From NCBI GenBank assembly GCA_002025645.1, contig CP018783.1, positions 310,001 through 374,000 of the forward strand: DNA of 64,000 nt, in the 5' to 3' direction. Below, piece by piece: positions 1 to 8,450 of the stretch. The first letter of the stretch is position 1. Each line of letters starts with the position of its first letter. The notes below the pieces were generated by a model. The model was not told the origin of the DNA, did not search any database, and saw nothing but the letters and a program-made list of their open reading frames with translations. The position numbers and the translations under genes are program-made. This stretch comes from Curtobacterium pusillum. GTDB lineage: Bacteria > Actinomycetota > Actinomycetes > Actinomycetales > Microbacteriaceae.

Positions 1-314
1 CGCAGCCGATCGCCCATCGCGGACGAGACGAGTGCCGACCGGTACTCGTTCCAGGCACCGAGCCCGACGCTCAGCGCGAGGATGACGAGGATGACGACTG
101 CGTCCTGGACCTGTCCGAGCGTGCCGGACACGGCTGCCGTGACGAGCAGGAGGACGAGCACGACGTTGCGGAACTGCGTCCCCACGATCCGCCACAGCTT
201 CGGGGACGACGACGCGACGACGTTGGGCCCGTCCGTGTCGAGGCGACCGGCGGCGTCGGCCGCACTGAGTCCGGGCGAGCGCGACGCCTCGGTGACGACG
301 GGCGGCGTCGTCAT
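1..314 (-). CDS. Cation-transporting P-type ATPase, N-terminal part (cut by window edge)
   Basis: Only the first 104 codons lie in the window. The protein starts MTTPPVVTEASRSPGLSAAD and has an N-terminal cation-ATPase domain (GLSAADAAGRL...GPNVV). Two hydrophobic stretches follow, around residues 44-62 and 68-84, ending at GAWNEYRSALV just before the actuator domain would begin. That arrangement is typical of Ca2+/Mg2+-type P-type ATPases; the phosphorylated DKTGT motif is outside the window, so the substrate cannot be read. The ATG overlaps the stop of the upstream universal stress gene as ATGA, so translation is probably coupled. In mycobacteria such ATPases (for example CtpF) sit in the DosR dormancy regulon beside stress proteins, which matches this context. 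Confidence 0.85.
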   Translation of the reverse strand, partial: MTTPPVVTEASRSPGLSAADAAGRLDTDGPNVVASSSPKLWRIVGTQFRNVVLVLLLVTAAVSGTLGQVQDAVVILVILALSVGLGAWNEYRSALVSSAMGDRL

Positions 315-1171
315 CGCCCGTCCGGGGTCGGCGTCCGCAGCGGTGCGATGCACACCGGTGTCCGTGAACCGGCGATGAGCTCGTGCGCGGTGGACCCGAA
401 GAACAGCCCGCCGAGCACCGAGCGGTGCTGCCGTCCGAGGACGATCACCGAGGCGTCGGCCGCGTGTCGCGCGAGGACCTCAGCGGGGTCACCTTCCTCG
501 AGCAGGGGGCGGTGCTGGAGGCCGGGGAAGCGGATGTGGATGAGCCGTTCGGCGTCGAGGAGGACGCTGCGGGCGTGTTCCTGGAGCAACTTCGGGTCCT
601 CGAGGACGCTGAGCCCCCCGACGCGGGCGCTCACCGGCGACTTCCACGCCCGGACCAGGGTCAGACGCCGGTGGTCCCGGACGGCCTGCGCGCCGGCGAA
701 CCGGAGCGCAACGTCACCGCTCGCGTCGTCGACGCCGAGCAGGACGTCGCCGTGGCTCGGACGCCAGTCCTCGGGTACGACGACCGTCGGGACGGTCGAC
801 AGCGTCGGGACGCGCTCCGGCATCCAGCCGTCGAGCGCGGTGCGGACGCGGTGCTGGCGTCGGGAGCCGATGACGAGCAGGTCGGCCTTGGCCGCGGTCT
901 CGACCAGGACGCGGTCCGGCGCTCCGAAGAACGTGGCCGTGGTGACCTCGACCCGGGGATGCGCACCCGTGAGGCGCTCGGCGGACCGCTGCAGTCGGCG
1001 GTCGAGCACGGTGACGTCACCGCCCCACCCGTTCGCCACCGTGACGATCTTGATCCGGCTGCCGGGGATCACCCGCCGCACCGCGACCCAGTCGACCGCG
1101 CGGTCACTCGCGTCGTGTTCGTCGACGCCGACGACGATGTGCTCGGTCGTGACGCCGTTCCCGTCGCGCAT
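311..1171 (-). CDS. Universal stress protein, tandem UspA domains
   Basis: 286 residues with two UspA domains. The first begins EHIVVGVDEHDASDRAVDW, the second GDVLLGVDDASGDVALRFAG, and each has the usual Rossmann-like alternation with a glycine-rich loop near its end (VIGSRR; VLGRQHRSVLGGLFFGS). Two-domain Usp proteins bind ATP and are linked to slow growth and hypoxia survival in actinobacteria; the ligand here is not known. The ATG chosen (MRDGNGV) overlaps the stop of the preceding usp gene as ATGA, and the gene's own stop overlaps the ATPase start. The three genes therefore form one leftward operon behind the promoter region at 2047-2254. A longer upstream start is possible but would run far into the neighbour. 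Confidence 0.9.
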   Translation of the reverse strand: MRDGNGVTTEHIVVGVDEHDASDRAVDWVAVRRVIPGSRIKIVTVANGWGGDVTVLDRRLQRSAERLTGAHPRVEVTTATFFGAPDRVLVETAAKADLLVIGSRRQHRVRTALDGWMPERVPTLSTVPTVVVPEDWRPSHGDVLLGVDDASGDVALRFAGAQAVRDHRRLTLVRAWKSPVSARVGGLSVLEDPKLLQEHARSVLLDAERLIHIRFPGLQHRPLLEEGDPAEVLARHAADASVIVLGRQHRSVLGGLFFGSTAHELIAGSRTPVCIAPLRTPTPDGR

Positions 1172-2046
1172 CACCGTGCCTCGGCGTGTGCAGGCTCGCC
1201 GGTGCGGTCGTCGGACCCGGCTGCCCGGCGCGGCTGGGGGACGATGCACACGGGCGCGTGCCCGCGGTGCATGAGCCGCTCGCCGACGGACCCGGCGAGG
1301 AAGCCGCCGAGGGCGGTCCGGTGGCGCCGTCCGACGACCACGAGTGACGCACCGCGGGACGACTGCAGCATCACGTCGCGTGGCTGGCCCTCGACCGACG
1401 ACCCGTCGACGCGCAGCGCAGGGTGCGCCTCACCGACCGCCCGCAGGGCTGCGCGGAGTTCGATGTCGGCTTCGTTGGACCAGAGCACGCGGTCCTCCTC
1501 GAGGTAGATGTTGGCGTAGGGCGCCATCGCGGTCGGGACCGCCCATGCCCGGACGAGGGCGAGGTCCTTGCTGCGTCGCTCGGCGACGTCGGCGGCCCAC
1601 GCGAGCGCGGACGCGGCAGACCGGCCGTCGACACCGACCACGACCGGCCCGTCGCTGCGCTCCCACTCCTCGGGGACGACGACGACCGGCGTGGTGGCGT
1701 GCGCCACGACCCGTTCCGCCACCCGCCCCGTGATGGCCGCGGTGAGGGTGTGCACCTGCCGTGCGCCGATCACGAGGACGTCCCCGAGGGCGGCGTCGGC
1801 AACCAGCCGGTCGGCCGTCGGGCCGCCCGTGACGTCGTGGGTGACCGCGAGACCCGGGTGCACGGTGCGCAGGCGCTGTTCGGCGGCGTCGAGCCGGTGC
1901 TCCGACCGTGTCAGCGCCTCGCCGTAGAACTCGCTGACGGTCAGCAGCCGGACGCTGTCGACTGCCGGGTCGACGGTGTCCACGGTCCACTCGACGGTCT
2001 TCCAGCCGGCGACGGTGTCGTCGATCGCGACGGTGTACGCGGTCAT
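1171..2046 (-). CDS. Universal stress protein, tandem UspA domains
   Basis: 291 residues, first gene of a leftward usp-usp-ATPase operon. Domain one starts TAYTVAIDDTVAGWKTVEW and domain two GPVVVGVDGRSAASALAWAA. The C-terminal loop VVVGRRHRTALGGFLAGS is the nucleotide-binding region of the family. The start is fixed by a GGAAGGGA Shine-Dalgarno sequence 6-8 bases upstream of ATG. The gene diverges from another usp gene at 2255, and the shared 208-base region holds two DosR-like palindromes. It closely resembles the protein at 5591-6433 ([34 protein letters not shown]), so the two are probably paralogues. Confidence 0.9.
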   Translation of the reverse strand: MTAYTVAIDDTVAGWKTVEWTVDTVDPAVDSVRLLTVSEFYGEALTRSEHRLDAAEQRLRTVHPGLAVTHDVTGGPTADRLVADAALGDVLVIGARQVHTLTAAITGRVAERVVAHATTPVVVVPEEWERSDGPVVVGVDGRSAASALAWAADVAERRSKDLALVRAWAVPTAMAPYANIYLEEDRVLWSNEADIELRAALRAVGEAHPALRVDGSSVEGQPRDVMLQSSRGASLVVVGRRHRTALGGFLAGSVGERLMHRGHAPVCIVPQPRRAAGSDDRTGEPAHAEAR

Positions 2047-2142
2047 GATCGTTCCCTTCCCTGGCGGACGCACGGTGCGTCGCCGGCGGCTCGCACCGCT
2101 TCGGTCGACGCGACGCTACGGTGCCCGGACCGTGCCCGGGCA

Positions 2143-2156
2143 GGGTCCAAGGTCCC
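2143..2156. promoter_or_regulatory. DosR/DevR-like palindromic box
   Basis: GGGTCCAAGGTCCC is a perfect GGGWC-N4-GWCCC inverted repeat. The spacing is the same as in the mycobacterial DosR box (GGGAC-N4-GTCCC core). It lies between two divergent usp genes, about 100 bases from each start. Binding by a DosR-type regulator is inferred; no such regulator is encoded in the window. Confidence 0.5.
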
Positions 2157-2167
2157 GCTCGGGCCGG

Positions 2168-2181
2168 GGGACCAAGGCCAC
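2168..2181. promoter_or_regulatory. Second, degenerate DosR-like box
   Basis: GGGACCAAGGCCAC keeps the left half-site GGGAC and the CAAG spacer seen in the box 25 bases away, but has a weak right half-site. Paired boxes of unequal quality are usual at DosR-controlled promoters. It lies 74 bases upstream of the plus-strand usp gene. Confidence 0.4.
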
Positions 2182-2254
2182 TGGTCGGACGCCCGCTCTG
2201 CGCGGAACGTACTTCGGACGGCGCCCGGAGCGGTGCCGGGAGAGGCGGTCGACC

Positions 2255-3025
2255 ATGACCACGCGGATCGTTCTGGGGTGGGACGGGGGGACGGGGTCCC
2301 GCGCAGCACTGCGGTGGGCCGCGGCGCGGGTGACGGGCTCCGTGGGACGGCTCGTCGTCGTGCACGCCGTGCCCGACGACGCGGGATCGCCGGCGCTCAG
2401 TGACGCTGACCTCGGTGTCCGCACGGGCGTCTCAACGGCCGCGAGCGCGCACGGCATCGACCTCGACGTCGAGGTGCACCGCGGGGGCCCGGTCGCAGTG
2501 CTCCTGGGAGCGGTCGACGCCGAGTGCGTCCTGGTCGTCGGGCACGACGTCGTGCCCGACGCCCGCGGTCGGCGCCCGTCGATCGCCGCGCGGCTCGTGG
2601 ACGCTGCGCCGTGCACCGTCGTCGCCGTGCCGACGGACGCGCCGACGGGACGCGGTGTGGTGGTCGGTGTCGACGTCCGGTCCGGGTCGGACGCCGCGCT
2701 CCGGTTCGCGGGCCAGGAGGCGCGGCGCACCGGTACGACGCTGCGCGCGGTCGCCGTCTGGTCGCCACCAGGGCACGACGACGAACACGCGCGTCGTCGC
2801 GAACTGCAGATGCTCGAGGAGCGCGTCGAGGACGCGTTCCTCGGCTTGCTCGACGTCGACGTGCACCGCGAGCTCGTCGAGGGCCCGGTCGCCCGCCGCC
2901 TCGTCGACGCGGCGGACGGAGCGGCGCTGCTCGTCCTGGGCACCGGGCCGCACCACCGACAGCGCGGGACCGTCGTCGACCAGGTGATCCGCGCCTCCCG
3001 GACCGCCGTCGCAATCGTGCGCTGA
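2255..3025 (+). CDS. Universal stress protein, tandem UspA domains
   Basis: 256 residues, somewhat shorter than its neighbours. The first UspA domain begins MTTRIVLGWDGGTGSRAALR, the second GVVVGVDVRSGSDAALRFAG. The final loop LLVLGTGPHHRQRGTVVDQV is degenerate compared with the canonical GS-containing loop, so ATP binding is uncertain. The ATG at 2255 follows GGGAGAGG at good spacing. An upstream in-frame extension to 1976 exists but would cross the divergent promoter. The DosR-like boxes at 2143 and 2168 lie immediately upstream. Confidence 0.88.
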   Translation: MTTRIVLGWDGGTGSRAALRWAAARVTGSVGRLVVVHAVPDDAGSPALSDADLGVRTGVSTAASAHGIDLDVEVHRGGPVAVLLGAVDAECVLVVGHDVVPDARGRRPSIAARLVDAAPCTVVAVPTDAPTGRGVVVGVDVRSGSDAALRFAGQEARRTGTTLRAVAVWSPPGHDDEHARRRELQMLEERVEDAFLGLLDVDVHRELVEGPVARRLVDAADGAALLVLGTGPHHRQRGTVVDQVIRASRTAVAIVR

Positions 3026-3046
3026 CCCTGTAGGCGGTCGCCCACG

Positions 3047-5404
3047 TCATGCCGACCAGCGCCAGTCGGCCACCGACGGCACGTCCTCGCCGTGGCTGCG
3101 GGTCCACGCTCGTGCATCGGTGCGCGCGTCCTGCATCCGCTGGCGCAGTCCGGCGTACCGGACGGCCAGCCCGGGGACTCGGTCGAGCACGTCGATGACG
3201 AGGTGGAAGCGGTCGAGGTCGTTGAGCATGAGCATGTCGAACGGGGTCGTCGTCGTACCTTGTTCGACGTACCCGCGGACGTGCATGTCGGCGTTCGCGG
3301 CCCGGCGGTACGTCAGCCGGTGGATGAGCCACGGGTACCCGTGGAAGGCGAAGACGACCGGGCGGTCGCGCGTGAACAGGGCGTCGAACGCCTCGTCCGG
3401 CATGCCGTGCGGGTGCTGCTCGGGGCTCGTCAGGCGCATCAGGTCGAGGACGTTGACCACCCGGACCCGGAGTCCCGGCACGTCGTCGCGGAGGATCGAC
3501 GCCGCTGCCAGGACCTCGAGGGTCGGGACGTCACCGGCGCAGGCCAGCACCACGTCCGGCTCCTCGCCGTCGACCTCGGTGCCGGCCCACGGCAGGATGC
3601 CCAGTCCGCGGGTGCAGTGCGCGACGGCTTCCTCGGCGGTGAGCAGGTCCGGCGTCGGCTGCTTCCCGGCGACCACGACGTTGACGTAGTCGACCGACCG
3701 GAGGCAGTGGTCGAAGGTCGACAGGAGGGTGTTCGTGTCGAACGGCAGGTACACGCGGACGACCTCCGGCCGCTTGTTCATGACGTGGTCGATGAACCCG
3801 GGGTCCTGGTGCGAGAGCCCGTTGTGGTCCTGGCGCCAGACGTGCGACGAGAGCAGGTAGTTCAAGGACGAGACGGGCCGCCGCCACGGCACCTTCCGGC
3901 TCTCGGCGAGCCACTTCGCGTGCTGGTTCAGCATCGAGTCGACGACGTGCGCGAACGCCTCGTACGTGCCGAACACGCCGTGGCGTCCGGTCAGCAGGTA
4001 CCCCTCGAGCCAGCCCTCGCACTGGTGTTCGCTGAGCATCTCCATCACGCGGCCGTGCGGTGCGAGGTGTTCGTCGGTCGACCGCAGCTCGGCGTTCCAC
4101 TGCTTGTCCGTCACGTCGTACAGGGCGTCGAGCCGGTTCGATGCCGTCTCGTCGGGACCGAAGACGCGGAAGGTCGTCGGGTTCGCCCGCGCCACGTCGG
4201 CCAGCCAGCGGCCGAGCACACGTGTCGGCTCGCTCGAGGTGGCTCCGGGGCGCTCGACCACGACGGTGTGGTCGCGGAAGTCGGGCATGCGCAGGTCGGT
4301 GCGCACGAGGCCTCCGTTCGCGACCGGGTTCGCGCTCATCCGCAGGTCGCCTGCAGGAGCGTGGGCACGGATGTCCGAGGCCGGGGAACCGTCGGGTCCG
4401 AACAGTTCCTCGGGGCGGTACGAGCGCATCCACTCCTCGAGCACGGCGAGGTGCTCCGCCGAGTGCCGCGGATCGGACAGCGGCACCTGGTGCGACCGCC
4501 AGCTGTCCTCTGCGGGCTTCCCGTCGATCACCGGCGGACAGGTCCAGCCCTTCGGGGTGCGCAGCACGATCATCGGCCACCGCGGTCGTCCCTCGAGCGT
4601 GCCGTCGCGTGCATCCCGGCGGATCCGCTCGATCTCGTCGAGGACCACGTCGAGGGTCTCGGCCATCCGCCGGTGCACCGCGTGTGGGTCCTCGCCGTCG
4701 AACCCGCCGGAGACGACGAACGGCTGGTGGCCGTAGCCGCGCATGAGGTCGACGAGCTCGGACTCGGGGATGCGGGCGAGCACCGTCGGATTCGCGATCT
4801 TGTACCCGTTCAGGTGGAGGATCGGCAGGACGACCCCGTCGCGGAGCGGATCGACGAACTTGTTCGAGTGCCAGCTCGTCGCGAGCGGACCGGTCTCGGC
4901 CTCGCCGTCCCCGACGACGGCTGCGACGAGGAGTGTCGGGTCGTCGAACGCCGCGCCGTACGCGTGCGACAGGGCGTAGCCGAGCTCTCCGCCCTCGTGC
5001 ATCGAGCCCGGTGTCTGCGGAGCCGCGTGGCTCGGGATGCCGCCGGGGAACGAGAACTGGCGGAAGAGTCGTCGCATGCCGTCCTCGTCCTGGGACACCG
5101 CCGGGTACAGCTCGCTGTAGGTGCCGTCGAGCCAGGCATTCGCCACGACGGCAGGACCGCCGTGTCCGGGGCCGCAGACGAAGAGCGTGCGGAGCGCCCG
5201 TTCGCGGATCACGCGGTTGAGGTGCGCGTGCACGAAGTTCAGCCCCGGTGTCGTCCCCCAGTGCCCGAGCAACCGGGGTTTGACGTCCTCCGGGATGAGT
5301 GGACGTCGGAGCAACGGGTCGTCGAGCAGGTAGATCTGTCCGACGGCGAGGTAGTTCGCGGCGCGCCACCACCGGTGGACCTGTTCGATCGTCGTGTCGT
5401 CCAT
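3047..5404 (-). CDS. xfp: Xylulose-5-phosphate/fructose-6-phosphate phosphoketolase
   Basis: 785 residues, the normal length for the family. The enzyme is a thiamine-diphosphate phosphoketolase that splits xylulose 5-phosphate (and usually fructose 6-phosphate) with phosphate to give acetyl phosphate and an aldose phosphate. Diagnostic segments include [20 protein letters not shown] near the N terminus, the ThDP motif GDGEAETG...[11 protein letters not shown], and [20 protein letters not shown] in the transketolase-like middle domain. The ATG at 5404 follows GAGGAG; the open frame continues upstream only as a shadow of the divergent usp gene. Neighbouring stress genes and DosR-like boxes at 5483 and 5521 suggest induction under low oxygen or slow growth, where acetyl phosphate would supply ATP. 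Confidence 0.95.
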   Translation of the reverse strand: MDDTTIEQVHRWWRAANYLAVGQIYLLDDPLLRRPLIPEDVKPRLLGHWGTTPGLNFVHAHLNRVIRERALRTLFVCGPGHGGPAVVANAWLDGTYSELYPAVSQDEDGMRRLFRQFSFPGGIPSHAAPQTPGSMHEGGELGYALSHAYGAAFDDPTLLVAAVVGDGEAETGPLATSWHSNKFVDPLRDGVVLPILHLNGYKIANPTVLARIPESELVDLMRGYGHQPFVVSGGFDGEDPHAVHRRMAETLDVVLDEIERIRRDARDGTLEGRPRWPMIVLRTPKGWTCPPVIDGKPAEDSWRSHQVPLSDPRHSAEHLAVLEEWMRSYRPEELFGPDGSPASDIRAHAPAGDLRMSANPVANGGLVRTDLRMPDFRDHTVVVERPGATSSEPTRVLGRWLADVARANPTTFRVFGPDETASNRLDALYDVTDKQWNAELRSTDEHLAPHGRVMEMLSEHQCEGWLEGYLLTGRHGVFGTYEAFAHVVDSMLNQHAKWLAESRKVPWRRPVSSLNYLLSSHVWRQDHNGLSHQDPGFIDHVMNKRPEVVRVYLPFDTNTLLSTFDHCLRSVDYVNVVVAGKQPTPDLLTAEEAVAHCTRGLGILPWAGTEVDGEEPDVVLACAGDVPTLEVLAAASILRDDVPGLRVRVVNVLDLMRLTSPEQHPHGMPDEAFDALFTRDRPVVFAFHGYPWLIHRLTYRRAANADMHVRGYVEQGTTTTPFDMLMLNDLDRFHLVIDVLDRVPGLAVRYAGLRQRMQDARTDARAWTRSHGEDVPSVADWRWSA

Positions 5405-5482
5405 GCGGGGCTCCTCGTCGTGGCCGGGCGGCGGGCCCGCACCGTGCGACGCGACGGTGGCACGGTCTTCGGACACTCGGCA

Positions 5483-5496
5483 GGGTCTTCGGTCCC
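5483..5496. promoter_or_regulatory. DosR/DevR-like palindromic box between xfp and usp
   Basis: GGGTCTTCGGTCCC is a perfect GGGWC-N4-GWCCC palindrome, 79 bases upstream of the xfp start and 95 upstream of the divergent usp gene. A weaker version, CGGTCTTCGGACAC, sits exactly 20 bases to its left at 5463. The DosR assignment rests on motif shape and gene context only. Confidence 0.5.
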
Positions 5497-5520
5497 GGCG
5501 GACGTCGCGCGGACCGTCGG

Positions 5521-5534
5521 GGGACCAAGGACCT
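5521..5534. promoter_or_regulatory. DosR-like box, usp-proximal
   Basis: GGGACCAAGGACCT matches GGGWC-N4-GWCCC except for the last base and shares the CAAG spacer with the boxes at 2143 and 2168. It lies 57 bases upstream of the usp ATG at 5591, in a likely promoter position for that gene. Confidence 0.45.
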
Positions 5535-5590
5535 GGCGGAGCGAGGACCGGGCGAGCAGTGTCGGGACTGCACTCGACGAGAGGACCGCC

Positions 5591-6433
5591 ATGCCCGAGC
5601 CGACTTGCTGGACCGTCGCCGTGGACGACTCGGACGCGGCGTGGAACAGCCTCGACTGGGTCGACGGGGTCGTCCAGGACACCGACACCGTCCGACTGGA
5701 GACCGTCCACGAGCCGCGCGGCGAGACCCTCGACCGTTCGACGGGACGACTCACCATCGCCGAGCACCGACTCCGGGAGCGACACCCCGGTCTCCGCGTC
5801 GAGCGTGCCGTCGTCAGCGGACCCACCGTCGCACGCCTGCTCGGCGACGCAGCCGACACGGACGTCCTGGTCATCGGCGGGCGTCGGTCCGAGCGACTCT
5901 GGGCGTCCCTCACCGGCCGCGTCGCTGAACGGGTCGTCGCACACGCCACCGCTCCGGTGGTGGTGGTCCCGGAACACTGGCGTCCCGGTCGCGTCGACGA
6001 CGCGGTCGTCGCGGGCGTGGACAGCCGAACTGCCTCGTCGGCGCTCGCGTTCGCTGCCCGGTGCGCGCAACGCACCCGCGACGGACTCGTCCTGGCCCGC
6101 GCGTGGGAGCCGCCGACGAGCGTCTCACCGTTCGGTGCTGTGTACCTCGAACGAGACCGCCCGCTGTGGGAGCACGAGGGGCAACTCGAGCTCGACGCCG
6201 CGATCCGGGCGGTGAGCCGATCGCACCCAGACCTGCGGATGCGCGGTGAGCTCCGGCAGGGCCGACCGTCCGAGGTACTCACCCGAGCCGCCACCACGGC
6301 ATCGCTCGTCGTCGTCGGACGTCGCCACGGCTCGGCGCTCGGTGCGTTCCTGACGGGGTCCGTCGGAGAGGCGCTCATCCACCGGGCATCTGCTCCGGTG
6401 TGCGTCGTGCCGCCAGCGGACGTGCCCCGATGA
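5591..6433 (+). CDS. Universal stress protein, tandem UspA domains
   Basis: 280 residues with two UspA domains ([40 protein letters not shown]). It ends with the nucleotide-binding loop [19 protein letters not shown] and the usual APVCVVP strand. It is very similar to the product of 1171-2046. The ATG follows GAGAGG. It diverges from phosphoketolase and converges on the DUF2231 gene, 23 bases away. No terminator hairpin was seen in that gap. Confidence 0.9.
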   Translation: MPEPTCWTVAVDDSDAAWNSLDWVDGVVQDTDTVRLETVHEPRGETLDRSTGRLTIAEHRLRERHPGLRVERAVVSGPTVARLLGDAADTDVLVIGGRRSERLWASLTGRVAERVVAHATAPVVVVPEHWRPGRVDDAVVAGVDSRTASSALAFAARCAQRTRDGLVLARAWEPPTSVSPFGAVYLERDRPLWEHEGQLELDAAIRAVSRSHPDLRMRGELRQGRPSEVLTRAATTASLVVVGRRHGSALGAFLTGSVGEALIHRASAPVCVVPPADVPR

Positions 6434-6456
6434 CCGTGGTGCTGAAGAGGTGTCTG

Positions 6457-6921
6457 CTACCCCTTCCAGACGGACTCGGCTCCGGCGTGGCCGATGATGA
6501 CGACCTCGATGATCGAGACGACGCCGACCACCACGAGCAGCACCGGCCCGACGATCCCGACGGCCCGCACCGCGCCGCCGCTCGTCACCCGGCTGGTCCC
6601 GAACCGGTGCCAGGCCCACCAGAGCGTCAGGAGCGCGAAGACCGCGATCGACCACGGGAGCATCCCGTCGGCGAGCTCGGTGTGCCGTTCGAGCAACGCG
6701 GTCTCCCGCTCGTGGTGCTCCAGCCACTCGCCGGAGGACGTCGCGAGGGGCACGGACACCAGCGCGACCAGACCGATGATCGGCGCGCCGACCGCGAGCC
6801 ACCGTCGTGCTCTCGGCCACACGGCGACGGCGATCGCGGTGAGGGCCGCGACCGGGACCGCGACGGAGGTGAGGTGGACGAAGAGGGGGTGGAGCGGGAC
6901 CCCGCCGAACTGCCAGTCCAT
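6457..6921 (-). CDS. DUF2231 family integral membrane protein
   Basis: 154 residues with four predicted membrane helices. It opens with the family hallmark GGVPLHPLFVHLTSVAVPVA, and a second conserved feature is the long loop after helix two (SSGEWLEHHERETALLERHTELAD). Function is unknown; many members are annotated as cytochrome-like or redox-associated, but no haem motif is evident here beyond scattered histidines. The start follows AAAGG. Its promoter region is shared with the divergent VIT1-type transporter. Confidence 0.85.
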   Translation of the reverse strand: MDWQFGGVPLHPLFVHLTSVAVPVAALTAIAVAVWPRARRWLAVGAPIIGLVALVSVPLATSSGEWLEHHERETALLERHTELADGMLPWSIAVFALLTLWWAWHRFGTSRVTSGGAVRAVGIVGPVLLVVVGVVSIIEVVIIGHAGAESVWKG

Positions 6922-7045
6922 GTGGGCCTTTCACATCGTGCGCCGATCGACGCCGGCGCTGGGCCTCCAGCCAACCGGTTCCGGGCGCCGGCATCGTTCG
7001 AAACCTCACACGAACGAGAGCGCCCGGACATGGTTCGCTGGGCGC

Positions 7046-7765
7046 ATGACCACTCCTGAACCCCACCCCGGCGAGGCGCACGACGGCGACCTCGCCGCTC
7101 GCCTGAACTGGCTCCGCGCGGGGGTGCTCGGTGCGAACGACGGCATCGTGTCCACGGCGTCGATCGTCGTCGGTGTCGCCGGGGCGTCGACCTCGGTGCC
7201 GGCGATCGCGACGGCCGGCATCGCCGCGCTCGTGGGTGGGGCGGTCTCCATGGCGCTCGGGGAGTACGTGTCGGTGAGCAGCCAGAAGGACAGCCAGCGG
7301 TCGCTCATCGAGAAGGAGCGCCAGGAGCTGCGGGAGGACCCGGTCGCGGAGCTCGAGGAGCTCACGCAACTGTGGGAGGCGCGCGGGCTGCAGCGCTCGA
7401 CAGCCGAGACCGTGGCGTCCGAGCTCACCGAGCGTGACGCCCTCCGAGCGCACCTGACCACCGAGCTCGGGATCGACGAGGACGAGGTCGTGAGCCCGTG
7501 GCACGCGGCGTTCGCGTCGGCGGCGGCGTTCTCCGTCGGCGCCGTGCTGCCGTTGCTCGCGATCCTGCTGCCCCCGGACTCGGTCCGCGTCCCGGTGACG
7601 TTCGTGGTCGTCCTGCTCGCCCTCGCGCTCACGGGCGCCGTCGGTGCGCGGATCGGGGGAGGATCGATGCCGCGCGCCACCGTCCGCGTCGTCGTCGGTG
7701 GCGCGCTCGCCCTCGCAGCGACGTTCCTCATCGGATCCCTCCTCGGCACGAGCGGGGTGGTGTGA
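7046..7765 (+). CDS. VIT1/CCC1 family iron/manganese transporter
   Basis: 239 residues. The N-terminal region LNWLRAGVLGANDGIVSTAS followed by GGAVSMALGEYVSVSSQKDS is diagnostic of the VIT/CCC1 family. A hydrophilic, acidic helical segment (residues about 85-140, the position of the metal-binding domain in plant VIT1) precedes three C-terminal helices. These transporters move Fe2+ or Mn2+ out of the cytosol; direction and substrate are inferred from the family. The stop is one base from the GTG of the response regulator, so the three genes to 9811 are probably one transcript. Confidence 0.9.
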   Translation: MTTPEPHPGEAHDGDLAARLNWLRAGVLGANDGIVSTASIVVGVAGASTSVPAIATAGIAALVGGAVSMALGEYVSVSSQKDSQRSLIEKERQELREDPVAELEELTQLWEARGLQRSTAETVASELTERDALRAHLTTELGIDEDEVVSPWHAAFASAAAFSVGAVLPLLAILLPPDSVRVPVTFVVVLLALALTGAVGARIGGGSMPRATVRVVVGGALALAATFLIGSLLGTSGVV

Positions 7766-7766
7766 C

Positions 7767-8450
7767 GTGGCGAACATCCTGGTGGTCGAGGACGACCCCG
7801 AGATGGGTGCGCTCGTCGAACGCGGGCTCGTCGGCGAGGGACACGCCGTGACCGTCGTGTCCGACGGCGTCGCCGCGCTCGTCCAGGCCCGTGCGCAGTC
7901 CTTCGACGCGGCCGCGATCGACGTCATGCTCCCGGAGATGACCGGGTTCGAGGTCTGCCGTCGACTGCGCGAGATGGGCGAGGACTTCCCGGTCGTGCTC
8001 GTCACGGCCCGCGACGCTGTGGACGACCGGGTCTTCGGGCTCGACTCCGGAGCCGACGACTACCTCACGAAGCCGTTCGCGATCGCCGAGCTCAACGCCC
8101 GCATCCGAGCCCACCTGCGTCGTCGGGCGGCCGGGACCGCGACGGTCGTCGAGGCCGGGTCGGTCCGACTCGACACCGTCGCCGTCCGAGCCGCCGTGCG
8201 CGGGCGTGACCTGCCGCTGAGCGTCAAGGAGTTCTCTCTGCTGCGGTTCCTCATCCAGGGGTCGCCCGCAGCGCGGACCCGCGCCGAGGTGCTCGAGGAG
8301 GTCTGGGGGAGCGCCGAGCACTTCGACCCGACGATCGTCGACCAGTACGTCAGCTACGTGCGCAAGAAGCTCCAGGCGGCGGATGCCGACGTCGCGATCC
8401 GCACGGTGCGCGGCGTCGGGTACGCGCTCGAGGTCGTGCCGACGGCATGA
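7767..8450 (+). CDS. OmpR-family response regulator
   Basis: 227 residues. Receiver domain (about 3-115) with the acidic pair EDD at 8-10, phospho-acceptor D52 in AAIDVMLPEM and K102 in LTKPF. A winged-helix DNA-binding domain follows (about 130-225; RAEVLEEVWG...VDQYVSYVRKKL...RTVRGVGYAL). The GTG start begins one base after the VIT1 stop. The stop overlaps the histidine kinase ATG as ATGA, which fixes the pair. Targets are unknown; the redox module immediately downstream is the obvious candidate. Confidence 0.95.
   Translation: MANILVVEDDPEMGALVERGLVGEGHAVTVVSDGVAALVQARAQSFDAAAIDVMLPEMTGFEVCRRLREMGEDFPVVLVTARDAVDDRVFGLDSGADDYLTKPFAIAELNARIRAHLRRRAAGTATVVEAGSVRLDTVAVRAAVRGRDLPLSVKEFSLLRFLIQGSPAARTRAEVLEEVWGSAEHFDPTIVDQYVSYVRKKLQAADADVAIRTVRGVGYALEVVPTA

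Noticed and set aside
3092..6433. Very long plus-strand open frame of 1113 codons across the phosphoketolase gene
   Set aside because: Only its last 281 codons are a real usp gene. The rest is the antisense shadow of xfp, caused by high GC at third codon positions.
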